Shown: positions 46,171-53,982, counted from the first letter of the stretch. The stretch: 64,000 bases of DNA from Streptomyces sp. PT12 (GCF_003311645.1 NZ_QEST01000079.1:186001-250000), one strand, 5' to 3'. Notes: generated by a model from the letters alone, not told the origin. A program made the numbers and translations.

Positions 46171-46351
46171 CGCCTCAGGTGCCTCCGGCGATGGCGCCCT
46201 TGCTTGCGGCACAGGCGCTCGACCACCGCCCGCAACGCATGCCCGGCGGCGGGCAATTCACCACTACGAGTGAAAAAGGGGCGGCTCGGGCGAGGAGTGG
46301 GGAGTCTCTTCGCGAAAGATCACCAAGCGCGAAGTGAACCACGAGGTGAAG

Positions 46352-46855
46352 ATGGCTTCCGAGTCTCTCTGTCCCACCGCGGACCTCGAAGACCTGGCCG
46401 TCGGCGAGAAGATGATCGTGAGCGCCCACTCAGGTGGCGTGCTCATCCCCGACTCCTTCATCAACAAGCGGCAGCACCTCCAGGCGCTCCGCGAGGACCA
46501 CCGTGAGCTGAAGGACTGCCACCGTTTCCGCTTCTCGCCCGCGGACGGCGGTGGATTCCGCATTGAGCACGTCTCGCACGAGCGCTATGTGGAGCCACTG
46601 CGCAAGAGCGAGAACGCCGCGATCTACGAGAACATCCGGTATCAGGGCCCCATCCTGCTGGAGACCGGGCCGCTGGCCGATGCCCGCGACACATGGGAGA
46701 TCCGGCGCAGGGGCGAGTACCACCAGATCGCCCTCAAGGAGGAGGGCCTTGTCATCGGCCTGACGCACCCCGACCACAAGGACAGCTGGGTCACGCTCCT
46801 CGAGCCCTGGTGGAGCCTCGACCGCCTCTGGCTGATCCTCGACGCGCCCGACTGA
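46352..46855 (+). CDS. Unassigned protein, possibly beta-trefoil
   Basis: A 167-residue soluble protein with an alternating strand pattern (MIVSAHSGGVLIPDSF, HRFRFSPADGGGFRIEHVSHERYVEPL, TWEIRRRGEYHQIALKEEGLVIGLTHPDHKDSWVTLLEP). The periodicity of about 45 residues is compatible with a fascin- or ricin-like beta-trefoil. No family is confirmed. Its base composition is clearly less G+C-rich than its neighbours, which hints at recent acquisition. ATG 46352 follows GAGGTG; GTG 46334 is an alternative. A hairpin follows the stop. Confidence 0.6.
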   Translation: MASESLCPTADLEDLAVGEKMIVSAHSGGVLIPDSFINKRQHLQALREDHRELKDCHRFRFSPADGGGFRIEHVSHERYVEPLRKSENAAIYENIRYQGPILLETGPLADARDTWEIRRRGEYHQIALKEEGLVIGLTHPDHKDSWVTLLEPWWSLDRLWLILDAPD

Positions 46856-46883
46856 GCCTCGGCGCGGGGGAGTTCGCGGCGTC

Positions 46884-46920
46884 AGCCGCGCGGCCGCGGC
46901 CGCGGCCCGCCCGCGCGGCT
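46884..46920 (+). terminator. Hairpin terminator
   Basis: AGCCGCGCGG (46884-46893) pairs exactly with CCGCGCGGCT (46911-46920), 29 bases after the stop of the preceding gene. Additional GC pairing is possible inside the loop and GGGAGT/ACTCCC flank it. Confidence 0.65.
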
Positions 46921-47189
46921 CGTGACTCCCGCGCGTCACACGGCGGCGCCGTCACCGGTGAGGCCCACCGGGGCGGCGCCGCGCGTGGGCGGCGGGGGCC
47001 CCGGCGCACCCGTCGTCCTCGGCCAGCGCGGGGATGATGCGCTCGCCGTGGACGTCGATCACGCGCTCCCGCTCGTCGTGCACCGCGTACGCCGCGAAAC
47101 GGCGCGCCCCGCGATGCAGGCGGTCCGGCTCGGGGCGGCTGGATGACCCGCCCGGGCCGGGAGGTGTCGGTCGCGGTGCGCCGGGTTGG
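46921..47189. other. Intergenic stretch with no recognised gene
   Basis: A minus-strand frame includes RRFAAYAVHDERERVIDVHG, which looks protein-like but matches no family I recognise and has no proper start. It may be another relic of the decayed 44-50 kb region. Nothing else is supported. Confidence 0.4.
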
Positions 47190-49160
47190 TCAGAGGGTGG
47201 GCTGGGGTCCGGCGCCCGCGGTGACCAGATCCGGCACGTCGGTGGCGGGGTCGGGGGTGTAGGCGTAGGGGAGGGGGAGAACGCCGGTGCCGGTGGTCTC
47301 GGGTGTGCCGGAGCCGATGTAGACGTTGTCGCGTTCGACGAGGTCGCCGGGGCCGGAGTCCTGGTAGCCCACGTGGGTGGGCGCGGGGACGTTCTCGAAG
47401 TAGTTGGCCTCGACGAGCACGCCCGCGTCCTCGGTGGAGGCGATGCCGTAGATCTCGTTGTTGTCCAGGTAGTTGTTGAAGACATGCACCGGATTGCCGT
47501 ACCGCACGCGCGGGTTGCGTTCGGCGCTGCCGTCGAACCAGTTGTGGTGGTACGTCACCCGCAGATGGCCCGCGTCCTCGTCGGCGTTGCCGTCCGAGTG
47601 GCCGAGCAGCATGTTCTTGTCGTGCGTGGAGTGGTTCCAGGAGACCGTGACATAGTCCGAGCCTGACTTGACGTCGACCGAACCGTCGCCGCCGCTGGCG
47701 AAGAAGTTGTGGTCGATCCAGACGTTGGTGGAGCCCTCCTGGACGGTGATCGCGTCGTCGTCCCAGTCCGCGAAGTTCAGGTTCCGGATGATGACGTTGC
47801 CCGCCTCGCTGACCTTGAGCCCCGCGCCCCGGAGGCCGGAGTCGGTGCCCACGCCGATGACCGTCTTGTCGGAGGCCACGTCGTTCATCCCGTCGGGCAT
47901 CGTGAGCACGCCGTCGACCCGCAGGGTCAGCGGCTCATCGGACTCAAGCAGCTCGGCCAGCGTGTCCCCTTCGGTGACGGTGACGGTCCTGCCGCCCGCG
48001 CCGCCGGTGGTGCCGCCGTTCTGCGAGGCCCAGCCGATCGGCCCGTCTTGCGCCTGCCCCGGCGTGGCCCGGGCGCCGGTCGCCGCGCCGGTGTTGCCCG
48101 CCCCGGCGCCCGCCGTGACCGTGGCGGGGACATCCTCGCATGGCTCCACGTCGTAGGCGTAGGGGATCGGCGCGACGGTGCCCCCGGCGGCGGGCTCCCC
48201 TGAGTCGGCGAAGCAGTTGTCCCTCGACACCAGGCTGCCGGAGGTGCCGCCGCCTCCGCTGAGCTGGAAGGGCTCGCCGACGCCCTGGAAGTAGTTGCCC
48301 TCGGCCAGGATGCCCGCGTCGGAGCTTGAGCGGACGCCGTACTTGCTGGAGTCGAGGAAGTAGTTGTTGTAGACGTGCACGGGGTCGCCGAAGCGCGCCC
48401 ATGGGTTGCGTTCGACGGTGCCGTCGAAGAAGTTGTGGTGGTAGGTGGCGTTCAGACGGCCGCTGTCCTGGGGGCCGTTGGCGGCGCTGGCGCCCAGCAG
48501 CATGTTCTTGCCGTGGGTGCTGTGGTTCCAGGAGATGGTGACGAACGAGGAGCCGCGTTTGACGTCGGCCGCGCCGTCGTAGCCGCCGACGAAGGTGTTG
48601 TGGTCGATCCAGACGTGGTGGGAGAACATCTGGACGTTGATCGCGTCGTCGGCCCAGTCGTCGAATGTCAGGTTCTGGACGATGACGTTGTGGACCGCGT
48701 CGGCGGGAGGCTCGGTGACCGCGTCGTCGCCCGGGAGCCCGATGTTCAGCCCGCCGCCGGTCAGCCCTGCGTCCGCTCCGAGCCCGACGATGGTCTTGTC
48801 GGAGGTGACCTGGTGCATCGGGCCCGGCAGGTCGATCGTCCCTTCGACCTCGATGATCAACGGGCCCTTGTGCGCGATCGCTTCGAGGAAGGCGTCCGCG
48901 TCGCTCACCGTCACCGTCTCGCCTCCGGCGCCGCCCGTGGTGCCGTCCTGGCCCCAGCCAGGCACCGCGGCAAAGCCGTCCGGGGTGCCGATGGCGCCGG
49001 TGACCCGGCTTGCCGCGCCGGGGTCCGCGCCCGCGCCGGTGGGGGCGAGCGCCACGAGCGTTCCTGCGACCAGCGCGCCGACCGCGCCGACCGCGCCGAC
49101 CGTGCCGACGCCCCGCGCACGGCGCCTTCGCCGTGTGCCTTCCGGCCTGATGTGACCCAT
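47190..49160 (-). CDS. Secreted pectate lyase with two tandem PL1 domains
   Basis: The 656-residue secreted protein has a signal peptide (about residues 1-45, basic start then GAVGALVAGTLVALAPTGAGA). Two polysaccharide lyase family 1 domains follow (about 55-345 and 370-650). Each has its own vWIDH motif (HHVWIDHNTFVGG; TNVWIDHNFFASG), a SWNHSTHxKNMLLG segment, and the catalytic-Arg motif (ERNPWARFGDPVHVYNNY; ERNPRVRYGNPVHVFNNY). Both domains look catalytically complete. They cleave polygalacturonate by beta-elimination. Tandem duplication inside one gene is unusual. The neighbouring dead sugar permease suggests a former uptake locus. Confidence 0.93.
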   Translation of the reverse strand: MGHIRPEGTRRRRRARGVGTVGAVGAVGALVAGTLVALAPTGAGADPGAASRVTGAIGTPDGFAAVPGWGQDGTTGGAGGETVTVSDADAFLEAIAHKGPLIIEVEGTIDLPGPMHQVTSDKTIVGLGADAGLTGGGLNIGLPGDDAVTEPPADAVHNVIVQNLTFDDWADDAINVQMFSHHVWIDHNTFVGGYDGAADVKRGSSFVTISWNHSTHGKNMLLGASAANGPQDSGRLNATYHHNFFDGTVERNPWARFGDPVHVYNNYFLDSSKYGVRSSSDAGILAEGNYFQGVGEPFQLSGGGGTSGSLVSRDNCFADSGEPAAGGTVAPIPYAYDVEPCEDVPATVTAGAGAGNTGAATGARATPGQAQDGPIGWASQNGGTTGGAGGRTVTVTEGDTLAELLESDEPLTLRVDGVLTMPDGMNDVASDKTVIGVGTDSGLRGAGLKVSEAGNVIIRNLNFADWDDDAITVQEGSTNVWIDHNFFASGGDGSVDVKSGSDYVTVSWNHSTHDKNMLLGHSDGNADEDAGHLRVTYHHNWFDGSAERNPRVRYGNPVHVFNNYLDNNEIYGIASTEDAGVLVEANYFENVPAPTHVGYQDSGPGDLVERDNVYIGSGTPETTGTGVLPLPYAYTPDPATDVPDLVTAGAGPQPTL

Positions 49161-49544
49161 CGTGTGACCTCCTCGGGAGAGCCCGCGCGCTCGTCCGGCG
49201 GTGGGATGTCCTTGTCATGGAGAGCCTGGGCGGAAGCCTGTGGGCCATAACGCGGCCCGTGTGGACTGGGCCGCTCCGCCCGCGACGGCTACCACCACGT
49301 CTCCCTGACGCCCGCGCCGGGCGGGCCCGACGTGGACGGCTGCCGGTCGGGGAACGCCGTCGACCCGGGCGACCGGCCGCTCGCCCCGACGCCTTGACCA
49401 CGGGCTCATGGACGGTGCCGCTGCCGACGTTGCCGCTGATGTAGGGGGCGGCGCCCAGGAGTTCACGTTCAACGCCCGCGGCGCCTCGACGACATCGAGC
49501 CTGATGCCCTCCTCGTCGTGGGGGATGGGGGAGGACGAAGAGGA
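49161..49544. other. Non-coding stretch with unidentified gene debris
   Basis: No intact gene is present. A plus-strand frame reads RDGYHHVSLTPAPGGPDVDG and a minus-strand frame reads EEGIRLDVVEAPRALNVNSW. Both look like former coding sequence but cannot be assigned. They adjoin the permease and KdpB fragments. Confidence 0.4.
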
Positions 49545-49697
49545 CACCATCGGGGTGAGCACGATCACGCACAGTGCCATGAACGCGGGCCATTCGGTGG
49601 TGAACTGCCCCACCGCGCTGGGGATCTTGAGCACGACGGTGCGCTTCTCCGGCGATGAGATGAAGACGTTGGGCAGGATGAAGTCGCTCCACACTCC
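49545..49697 (-). pseudogene. C-terminal fragment of a sugar ABC transporter permease
   Basis: About 51 codons read VWSDFILPNVFISSPEKRT then IPSAVGQFTTEWPAFMALC and VIVLTPMV, the last part of carbohydrate ABC permeases (MalG/MsmG type). A frameshift then moves the expected last residues (LFVLPHPPRRGG) to another frame. The N-terminal four-fifths of the gene is absent; upstream sequence switches directly to a KdpB fragment. Confidence 0.75.
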
Positions 49698-49703
49698 GCG
49701 TCA

Positions 49704-49857
49704 GCGGCCCCCGCTCGTCGGGCACGTACTCGGCGACGACGAGCGGGGAGCCGCCCGCGGCGCTGATCGCGTCCACCACTGAGCCGGTCTCGGCCGCGGG
49801 TCGGCCGCCGTGGTCGCGCACCCACCGCGGCACCGCGGCGGCCGCGCCCTTGCGCAC
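49704..49857 (-). pseudogene. KdpB (K+-transporting ATPase) nucleotide-binding-domain fragment
   Basis: About 50 codons read VRKGAAAAVPRWVRDHGG then VVDAISAAGGSPLVVAE, matching the nucleotide-binding loop of KdpB. The P-type phosphorylation motif DKTGT and all membrane helices are missing, and no kdpA/kdpC is nearby. It joins the sugar-permease fragment within a few bases, a junction that can only arise by rearrangement. Confidence 0.65.
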
Positions 49858-49955
49858 CGAACCGCCCCTCCCTCCCCTCCATGGCCGCCCTCACCGACCG
49901 CGGCACCGTCACGGGATGCGGCGCCTCCGCGAACGCCCCCGCGCCGCCCGCCGAC

Positions 49956-50015
49956 GGCGTCCGGTCCTGCGGCGTCCGGTGCTATGGCGTCCGGTCCTGC
50001 GGCGTCCGGTCCTGC
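49956..50015. repeat. Four tandem 15-bp repeats next to a stop codon
   Basis: GGCGTCCGGTCCTGC is repeated at 49956, 49971 (three changes), 49986 and 50001, with a decayed fifth copy running into the stop codon of the ICMT-like gene at 50021. On the minus strand, in a frame other than that of the gene, the array reads as DAAGP-type pentapeptides. Confidence 0.88.
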
Positions 50016-50020
50016 GGCGT

Positions 50021-50578
50021 TCAGTCGAAGGCCGGGGTATCGCGCCGGGGCGCCCCGGCCCCCGCGCTGGGGAGGCGGCCTCCGAGGGCGGCGTTCTCCG
50101 CGCGGATGCGCACCGCGAGGGCGGCCGCGTTGACCAGGGTGAACGCGGCCGCGGTCACCCACGCCCCGCGGACGAGCGGCAGCGCGACGCCCTCGGCCAC
50201 CACGGCGGCATAGTTGGGGTGGCGCAGCCACCGGTAGGGACCCCTCGCGACGAGCGGCAGGCCGGGGACCACGATGACGCGCGTGTTCCAGCGGGGGCCG
50301 AGCAAGCGGATGCACCACCAGCGCAGGCCCTGGGCGCCCAGCACGACCGCGGCCATCGGCCACCCGATGGCGGGCACGAACGGCCGGTGCGCCGCCCGGG
50401 TCTCGACCAGGCACCCGGCCAGCAGCCCCGTGTGCGCGGCCACCAGGAGCGGGTAGTGCCCTCGGCCCGCCTCGACGCCGCCGCGCGCCCGGCTCCAGGC
50501 GGCGTTCCTGCGGGCGACGCGCAGCTCGGCGATGCGTTCCGCCGCGACGCCCGCGATCAGCAGGGGATACGTGACCAT
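50021..50578 (-). CDS. Isoprenylcysteine carboxyl methyltransferase-family protein, type III PKS partner
   Basis: A 185-residue membrane methyltransferase with four or five helices. The SAM-binding signature is GPYRWLRHPNYAAVVAEGVALPL, preceded by VLGAQGLRWWCIRLLGPRWNTRV. In actinomycetes and Bacillus (BpsB/YpbQ) such proteins sit next to type III polyketide synthases and O-methylate alkylpyrones or alkylresorcinols. It begins 13 bases after the PKS gene on the same strand, so a coupled role is likely. Confidence 0.85.
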   Translation of the reverse strand: MVTYPLLIAGVAAERIAELRVARRNAAWSRARGGVEAGRGHYPLLVAAHTGLLAGCLVETRAAHRPFVPAIGWPMAAVVLGAQGLRWWCIRLLGPRWNTRVIVVPGLPLVARGPYRWLRHPNYAAVVAEGVALPLVRGAWVTAAAFTLVNAAALAVRIRAENAALGGRLPSAGAGAPRRDTPAFD

Positions 50579-50591
50579 GCGTCGCCTCCCG

Positions 50592-51644
50592 TCACCAGCG
50601 CAGCAGGACGAGCTCCGAGGCGAACCCCGGTCCGAGCGCCGTCAGCAGGCCCCAGGTGCCCGAGGGCGGGCGGCGGTCCATCGTGTCCCGCAGGACGTGC
50701 AGCACCGAGGCGGAGGAGATGTTGCCGATCTCCGCGAGCGAGCGCCAGGTGAGGTCGAGGGCGCCTTCGGGCAGGCCGAGGGTTTCCGCCATGGTCTGGA
50801 GGACCTTGGGGCCGCCGGGGTGGCAGACCCAGGTGCCGATGTCGTCCCGCGTCAGCTTGTGGTCGGCGAGGAACTGGTCGACGTCCGCCGCCAGATGGGT
50901 GCGCACGATGTCGGGGATCCCCGGGTCGAGCACGATGCCGAAGCCGTCGTCGGCGATGTCCCAGCCCATCGCGCGCTCGGTGCCGGGGTAGAGGCGGCTG
51001 CGGGACGCCACCACGGCGGGCCCGTCGCCCGGCGCGGGGCGCCGCTCATCGCCGCGGGCGACGAGGGCGGCGGCGCCGTCGCCGAAGAGGGCGGTGCCCA
51101 CGACGTTGGCGGGGGAGGGGTCCGTGCGCCGCAAGGTGAGCGAGCACAGCTCGACGGACAGCAGCACCGCCACATGCTCGGGCCAGCCGCACAGGTAGTC
51201 GTGGAGCCGACCGATCCCCGCGGCCCCGGCGGCGCAGCCGAGGCCGAACACCGGCAGGCGCTTGACGTCCGTGCGCAGCCCGAGCCGTTCGACCAGCCGC
51301 GCGTCGATCGAGGGGGCGGCAAGGCCGGTCGTGGACACGAACACCAGCAGGTCCACCTCGTCGGGCGCCACCCCCGCGGCGCGCAGCCCGCCCGAAACGG
51401 CGTCGGAGCCCATGCGCACCGCGGCGGCGACGAACGCCTCGTTGCGCCCCCCGAAGCCGTCGAGCCCCGCGTAGGCGTCCAGGGGCAGCGCGGTGTGGCG
51501 GTGGCCCACCCGCGCGGAGGCGTGCACCCGTTCGAGAAGGGCCCCGTTGGCGTCCGGCAGGCAGGCGCGAGCCAGCCGCGTGATGTCCCCCTGCGCGTGT
51601 CGGTAGGGAGCGAGGACCTTCTCGACTCCGGCGATATGGCTCAT
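50592..51644 (-). CDS. Type III polyketide synthase
   Basis: A 350-residue thiolase-fold synthase with the complete Cys-His-Asn triad: GLGCAAGAAG (Cys), WVCHPGGPKVL (His) and LAEIGNISSASVLHVL (Asn). VFVSTTGLAAPSIDARL and LLTALGPGFASELVLLRW are typical of bacterial chalcone-synthase-like enzymes. With the ICMT-like partner it most resembles alkylpyrone/alkylresorcinol synthases rather than the naphthalene synthase RppA, but product cannot be read from sequence. ATG 51644 follows GAGGACG. An almost identical GAGGACGCCTA block lies 30 bases further upstream. Confidence 0.9.
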   Translation of the reverse strand: MSHIAGVEKVLAPYRHAQGDITRLARACLPDANGALLERVHASARVGHRHTALPLDAYAGLDGFGGRNEAFVAAAVRMGSDAVSGGLRAAGVAPDEVDLLVFVSTTGLAAPSIDARLVERLGLRTDVKRLPVFGLGCAAGAAGIGRLHDYLCGWPEHVAVLLSVELCSLTLRRTDPSPANVVGTALFGDGAAALVARGDERRPAPGDGPAVVASRSRLYPGTERAMGWDIADDGFGIVLDPGIPDIVRTHLAADVDQFLADHKLTRDDIGTWVCHPGGPKVLQTMAETLGLPEGALDLTWRSLAEIGNISSASVLHVLRDTMDRRPPSGTWGLLTALGPGFASELVLLRW

Positions 51645-52056
51645 AGGCGTCCTCACATGGGTAGCCACACAGGTAGGCGTCCTCATACAGGCGTCCCCGA
51701 ACCGCTGGTGGCGCGGCACGAGTGTCCTTCGCCGTGTCCCTCGAAACGGAATCGCCGCCCGGGGTGTTCGCACGGCGCGGCGTGGGTACTCGGACGGGTC
51801 ACGCCCAGGGGCTACGGGGCGTGCTCGGGGCTTCTGCCCCGCGCGTCACTTTTCCCGCGCTCGGGCCGCGAGGGCGTGGACGCGGACACACCCATCTCCG
51901 CGTGAACGGTGACCGCGATGCCGTCGTCCGTCTCCTCCCGGGAACATGCGTGGGGCATGACCCGGGCGCCAGGGCCGGGTCGGGGTCGAGGGCGAGCGGG
52001 GGCGGCGGCGAGCAGGGGCGGGGTCGAGGGCGGGGGGTGCTGGCTAAGCTGGCCAG
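51645..52056. other. Intergenic region between the PKS and MarR genes
   Basis: No gene is supported. It contains a 12-bp direct repeat TAGGCGTCCTCA (51644-51655 and 51674-51685) covering the PKS Shine-Dalgarno region, a G-rich purine tract (about 51975-52040), and a TAAGCT -10 box (52045-52050) directly before the MarR start. Confidence 0.5.
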
Positions 52057-52509
52057 GTGACGCGCGTTGCCCCACTGAACCCTCAGGAAGAACAGTTCTG
52101 GCGTGCCCTGATGCGGGTGATGATCGCCTTGCCGCGGGCGTTGGACGACGATGTGCTGCGCGCCACGGGGCTCTCGATGACCGAGTACGCCGTGCTGATG
52201 AATCTCTCCGAGGCCGAGAACCACGAGCTGCGCATGACCGAGCTGGCCGCGGCCACGGCGTTGTCGGCCAGCAGGATCACCCGGGTCGTGGAGGCGATGC
52301 AGTCGCGCGGCCTCGTGGTGAAGCGGCGCCACCCGGACGACGCGCGGGGCAATGTGACGACCCTGACGCCCGAGGGATTCGAGCGGCTGCGGGCCGCCTG
52401 GCCCGCGCATCTCGCCAGCGCGCGCGAGCGCGTCGTCGACCAGCTGGACCCGGCGTCGATGGCCGCGCTTGCGCGGCAGTTCGAGCGCGTCGCCGAGGGC
52501 CTTGGCTGA
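52057..52509 (+). CDS. MarR-family transcriptional regulator (first paralogue)
   Basis: The 150-residue winged-helix regulator begins with a dimerisation helix (EEQFWRALMRVMIALPRAL). The DNA-binding core is TEYAVLMNLSEAENHELRMTELAAATALSASRITRVVEAMQSRGLVVKRRHPDDARGN. It shares roughly two thirds of its residues with the convergent paralogue at 52645. TAAGCT lies six bases before the GTG start and no Shine-Dalgarno is present, so it is probably leaderless. Its target and ligand are unknown. Confidence 0.9.
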   Translation: MTRVAPLNPQEEQFWRALMRVMIALPRALDDDVLRATGLSMTEYAVLMNLSEAENHELRMTELAAATALSASRITRVVEAMQSRGLVVKRRHPDDARGNVTTLTPEGFERLRAAWPAHLASARERVVDQLDPASMAALARQFERVAEGLG

Positions 52510-52517
52510 CCCCCTCG

Positions 52518-52620
52518 CCCCTCGTTGAACGAGGGGATCGTTGAACAATCCCCTCGTTCCCGCGTCCCCTCGCTGCCCCGTCCCCGCGTCCCCCTGTCCC
52601 CGCGTCCCCGCGTCCCCCTG
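52518..52620. terminator. Overlapping hairpins and GTCCCC repeats between convergent marR genes
   Basis: CCCCTCGTTGAACGAGGGG (52518-52536) is a perfect inverted repeat around one base. An alternative stem pairs GAGGGGAT (52531-52538) with ATCCCCTC (52548-52555). The sequence GTTGAAC recurs three times in the gap. Downstream, GTCCCCGC/GTCCCCCT units repeat about six times. The hairpins probably terminate both convergent genes. Confidence 0.6.
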
Positions 52621-52644
52621 TCCCCTCGTTGAACAAGAGGGCGT

Positions 52645-53127
52645 TCAGCAGGGGCGGGTGGGCCCGCCGGGGTCCAACTGGGTGGCCACCTGGACGAATT
52701 GGTCGGCGAGGCCGTCGAGGGCCGCGCAGTCCAAGTGATCGATCACACGCCGCCGCGCGCTCGCCAGGTGCGCGGGCCAGGCGCCGACGAGCCGTTCGAG
52801 CCCCTTCTCCGTGAGCCCCGCGACGTTTCCGCGTCCGTCCTCCGCGTGGCGGCGCTTGGCAACGAGGCCGCGCGACTGGAGGGAGTCCACGACCCGCGTG
52901 ATCCGGCTCGCGGACAGCGCCGTCGCCGCGGCGAGGTCGGTCATGCGCAGCTCGTGATTGTCCGCCTCGGACAGGTGCATGAGGACTGTGTACTCGGTCA
53001 ACGTCAGCCCGGTCGCGCGCAACAAGTCGTCGTCGAGCGCCCGGGGGAGGGCGACAAGGACCCGCTGCAACGCGCGCCAGAAGCGCTCCTCGTGGGGCTG
53101 GAGGGGGGCGTTGGCGGGGGTGGCCAT
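52645..53127 (-). CDS. MarR-family transcriptional regulator (second paralogue), likely controls the divergent oxidoreductase
   Basis: The 160-residue regulator has EERFWRALQRVLVALPRAL, then TEYTVLMHLSEADNHELRM and LSASRITRVVDSLQSRGLVAKRRHAEDGRGN. It is a paralogue of the gene at 52057 in inverted orientation. Two matching palindromes (TTGCT-N6-AGCAA) lie in the 205-base space shared with the divergent NAD(P)H-dependent oxidoreductase gene. This predicts autorepression plus control of that enzyme, the classic MarR arrangement. Confidence 0.92.
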   Translation of the reverse strand: MATPANAPLQPHEERFWRALQRVLVALPRALDDDLLRATGLTLTEYTVLMHLSEADNHELRMTDLAAATALSASRITRVVDSLQSRGLVAKRRHAEDGRGNVAGLTEKGLERLVGAWPAHLASARRRVIDHLDCAALDGLADQFVQVATQLDPGGPTRPC

Positions 53128-53140
53128 GGCCCCATAGTAG

Positions 53141-53158
53141 CTTGCTTTACTGAGCAAG
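53141..53158. promoter_or_regulatory. Operator 1 of the MarR/oxidoreductase intergenic region
   Basis: CTTGCT-TTACTG-AGCAAG is a perfect 6-6-6 inverted repeat, 14 bases upstream of the second marR start. It shares the core TTGCT-N6-AGCAA with the site at 53236-53253. Confidence 0.75.
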
Positions 53159-53235
53159 TAATGGGCGGAGTGTGCCGCTCCAGGCCCTCCCGGCCCCGCG
53201 GGTCGCGCTTGCGCCGCGCCGGGCACCTCCCTAGC

Positions 53236-53253
53236 ATTGCTGACGCAAGCAAT
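53236..53253. promoter_or_regulatory. Operator 2 of the MarR/oxidoreductase intergenic region
   Basis: ATTGCT-GACGCA-AGCAAT is a perfect 6-6-6 inverted repeat with the same core as the site at 53141-53158. It lies 80 bases upstream of the oxidoreductase start. The two centres are 95 bases apart, about nine helical turns. Confidence 0.75.
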
Positions 53254-53332
53254 TTTCAATGCGGGGTGCCCCCGTCAACGCCGGTCGCTCCGGCGCGCTC
53301 CCCGCTCCCACCGTCTCCACGGAAGACCACAC

Positions 53333-53896
53333 ATGGCTGACTTGAAGATCGCGATCATCCTCGGCAGCACGCGCCCCGGCCGCAACGGCAAGGCGGTCGC
53401 CGACTGGGTGCTGGACAAGGCCAAGGCCCGCACCGCGGCCGACTACGAGCTGGTGGACCTCGCCGACTACCCGCTGCCGCACTACGACGAGCCGGTGCCC
53501 GCGTCGTTCGGCCAGTACGAGGGCGAGCACACCAAGGCGTGGGCGGCCAAGATCGCGTCGTACGACGGCTTCCTCTTTGTCACCCCCGAGTACAACCACT
53601 CCACCTCGGGTGTCCTGAAGAACGCCATTGACCACATTTACGCCGAGTGGAACAACAAGGCCGCCGCCTTCGTGAGCTACGGCTCCCTCGGCGGCGCCCG
53701 TGCCATCGAGCACCTGCGGGCCATCGCGAGCGAGCTCCAGATCGCCCATGTGCGGCAGCAGTTGAGCTTCTCCCTCTTCACGGACTTCGAGAACTTCTCG
53801 ACCTTCGTGCCGGGGCCGCAGCACGAGGAGGCGGTCGTGTCGCTGTTCGACCAGCTGGAGAGCTGGACGCGCGCGCTGAAGACCGTTCGCTCCTGA
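53333..53896 (+). CDS. NAD(P)H-dependent FMN reductase-like oxidoreductase
   Basis: A 187-residue flavodoxin-fold protein. The FMN phosphate loop is IILGSTRPGRNGKAVADWV and the flavin site is FLFVTPEYNHSTSGVLKNAIDHIYAEW, both diagnostic of the NADPH-dependent FMN reductase family. It probably reduces quinones, azo compounds or flavins in the cytoplasm, often as a response to electrophiles. The divergent MarR regulator and the shared operators point to induction by such compounds. A GGAAG Shine-Dalgarno precedes the ATG. Confidence 0.92.
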   Translation: MADLKIAIILGSTRPGRNGKAVADWVLDKAKARTAADYELVDLADYPLPHYDEPVPASFGQYEGEHTKAWAAKIASYDGFLFVTPEYNHSTSGVLKNAIDHIYAEWNNKAAAFVSYGSLGGARAIEHLRAIASELQIAHVRQQLSFSLFTDFENFSTFVPGPQHEEAVVSLFDQLESWTRALKTVRS

Positions 53897-53933
53897 GCCT
53901 CGCTCCCGAGCGTCCTCCTCCTCGGCGACCCCG

Positions 53934-53982
53934 GGCGCCCCTGGTTCCGATCCGCCGTTGCGCGGTCGGGGCCAGGGGTGCC
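53934..53982. terminator. Bidirectional hairpin terminator
   Basis: A long stem pairs 53934-53952 with about 53964-53982 (core CCCCTGG with CCAGGGG, extended by several GC and GU pairs). It lies between the stop codons of the convergent oxidoreductase and LysR genes. Confidence 0.75.

Noticed and set aside
49701-50414. Minus-strand frame encoding DAAGP pentapeptide repeats as a possible repeat protein
   Set aside because: It reads the ICMT-like gene out of frame upstream of the repeats, so the pentapeptides are a by-product of the 15-bp DNA array.
52570-52620. GTCCCC repeats as a protein-coding region
   Set aside because: Lies between two convergent intact genes, has variable unit spacing, and no frame has a start with ribosome site.
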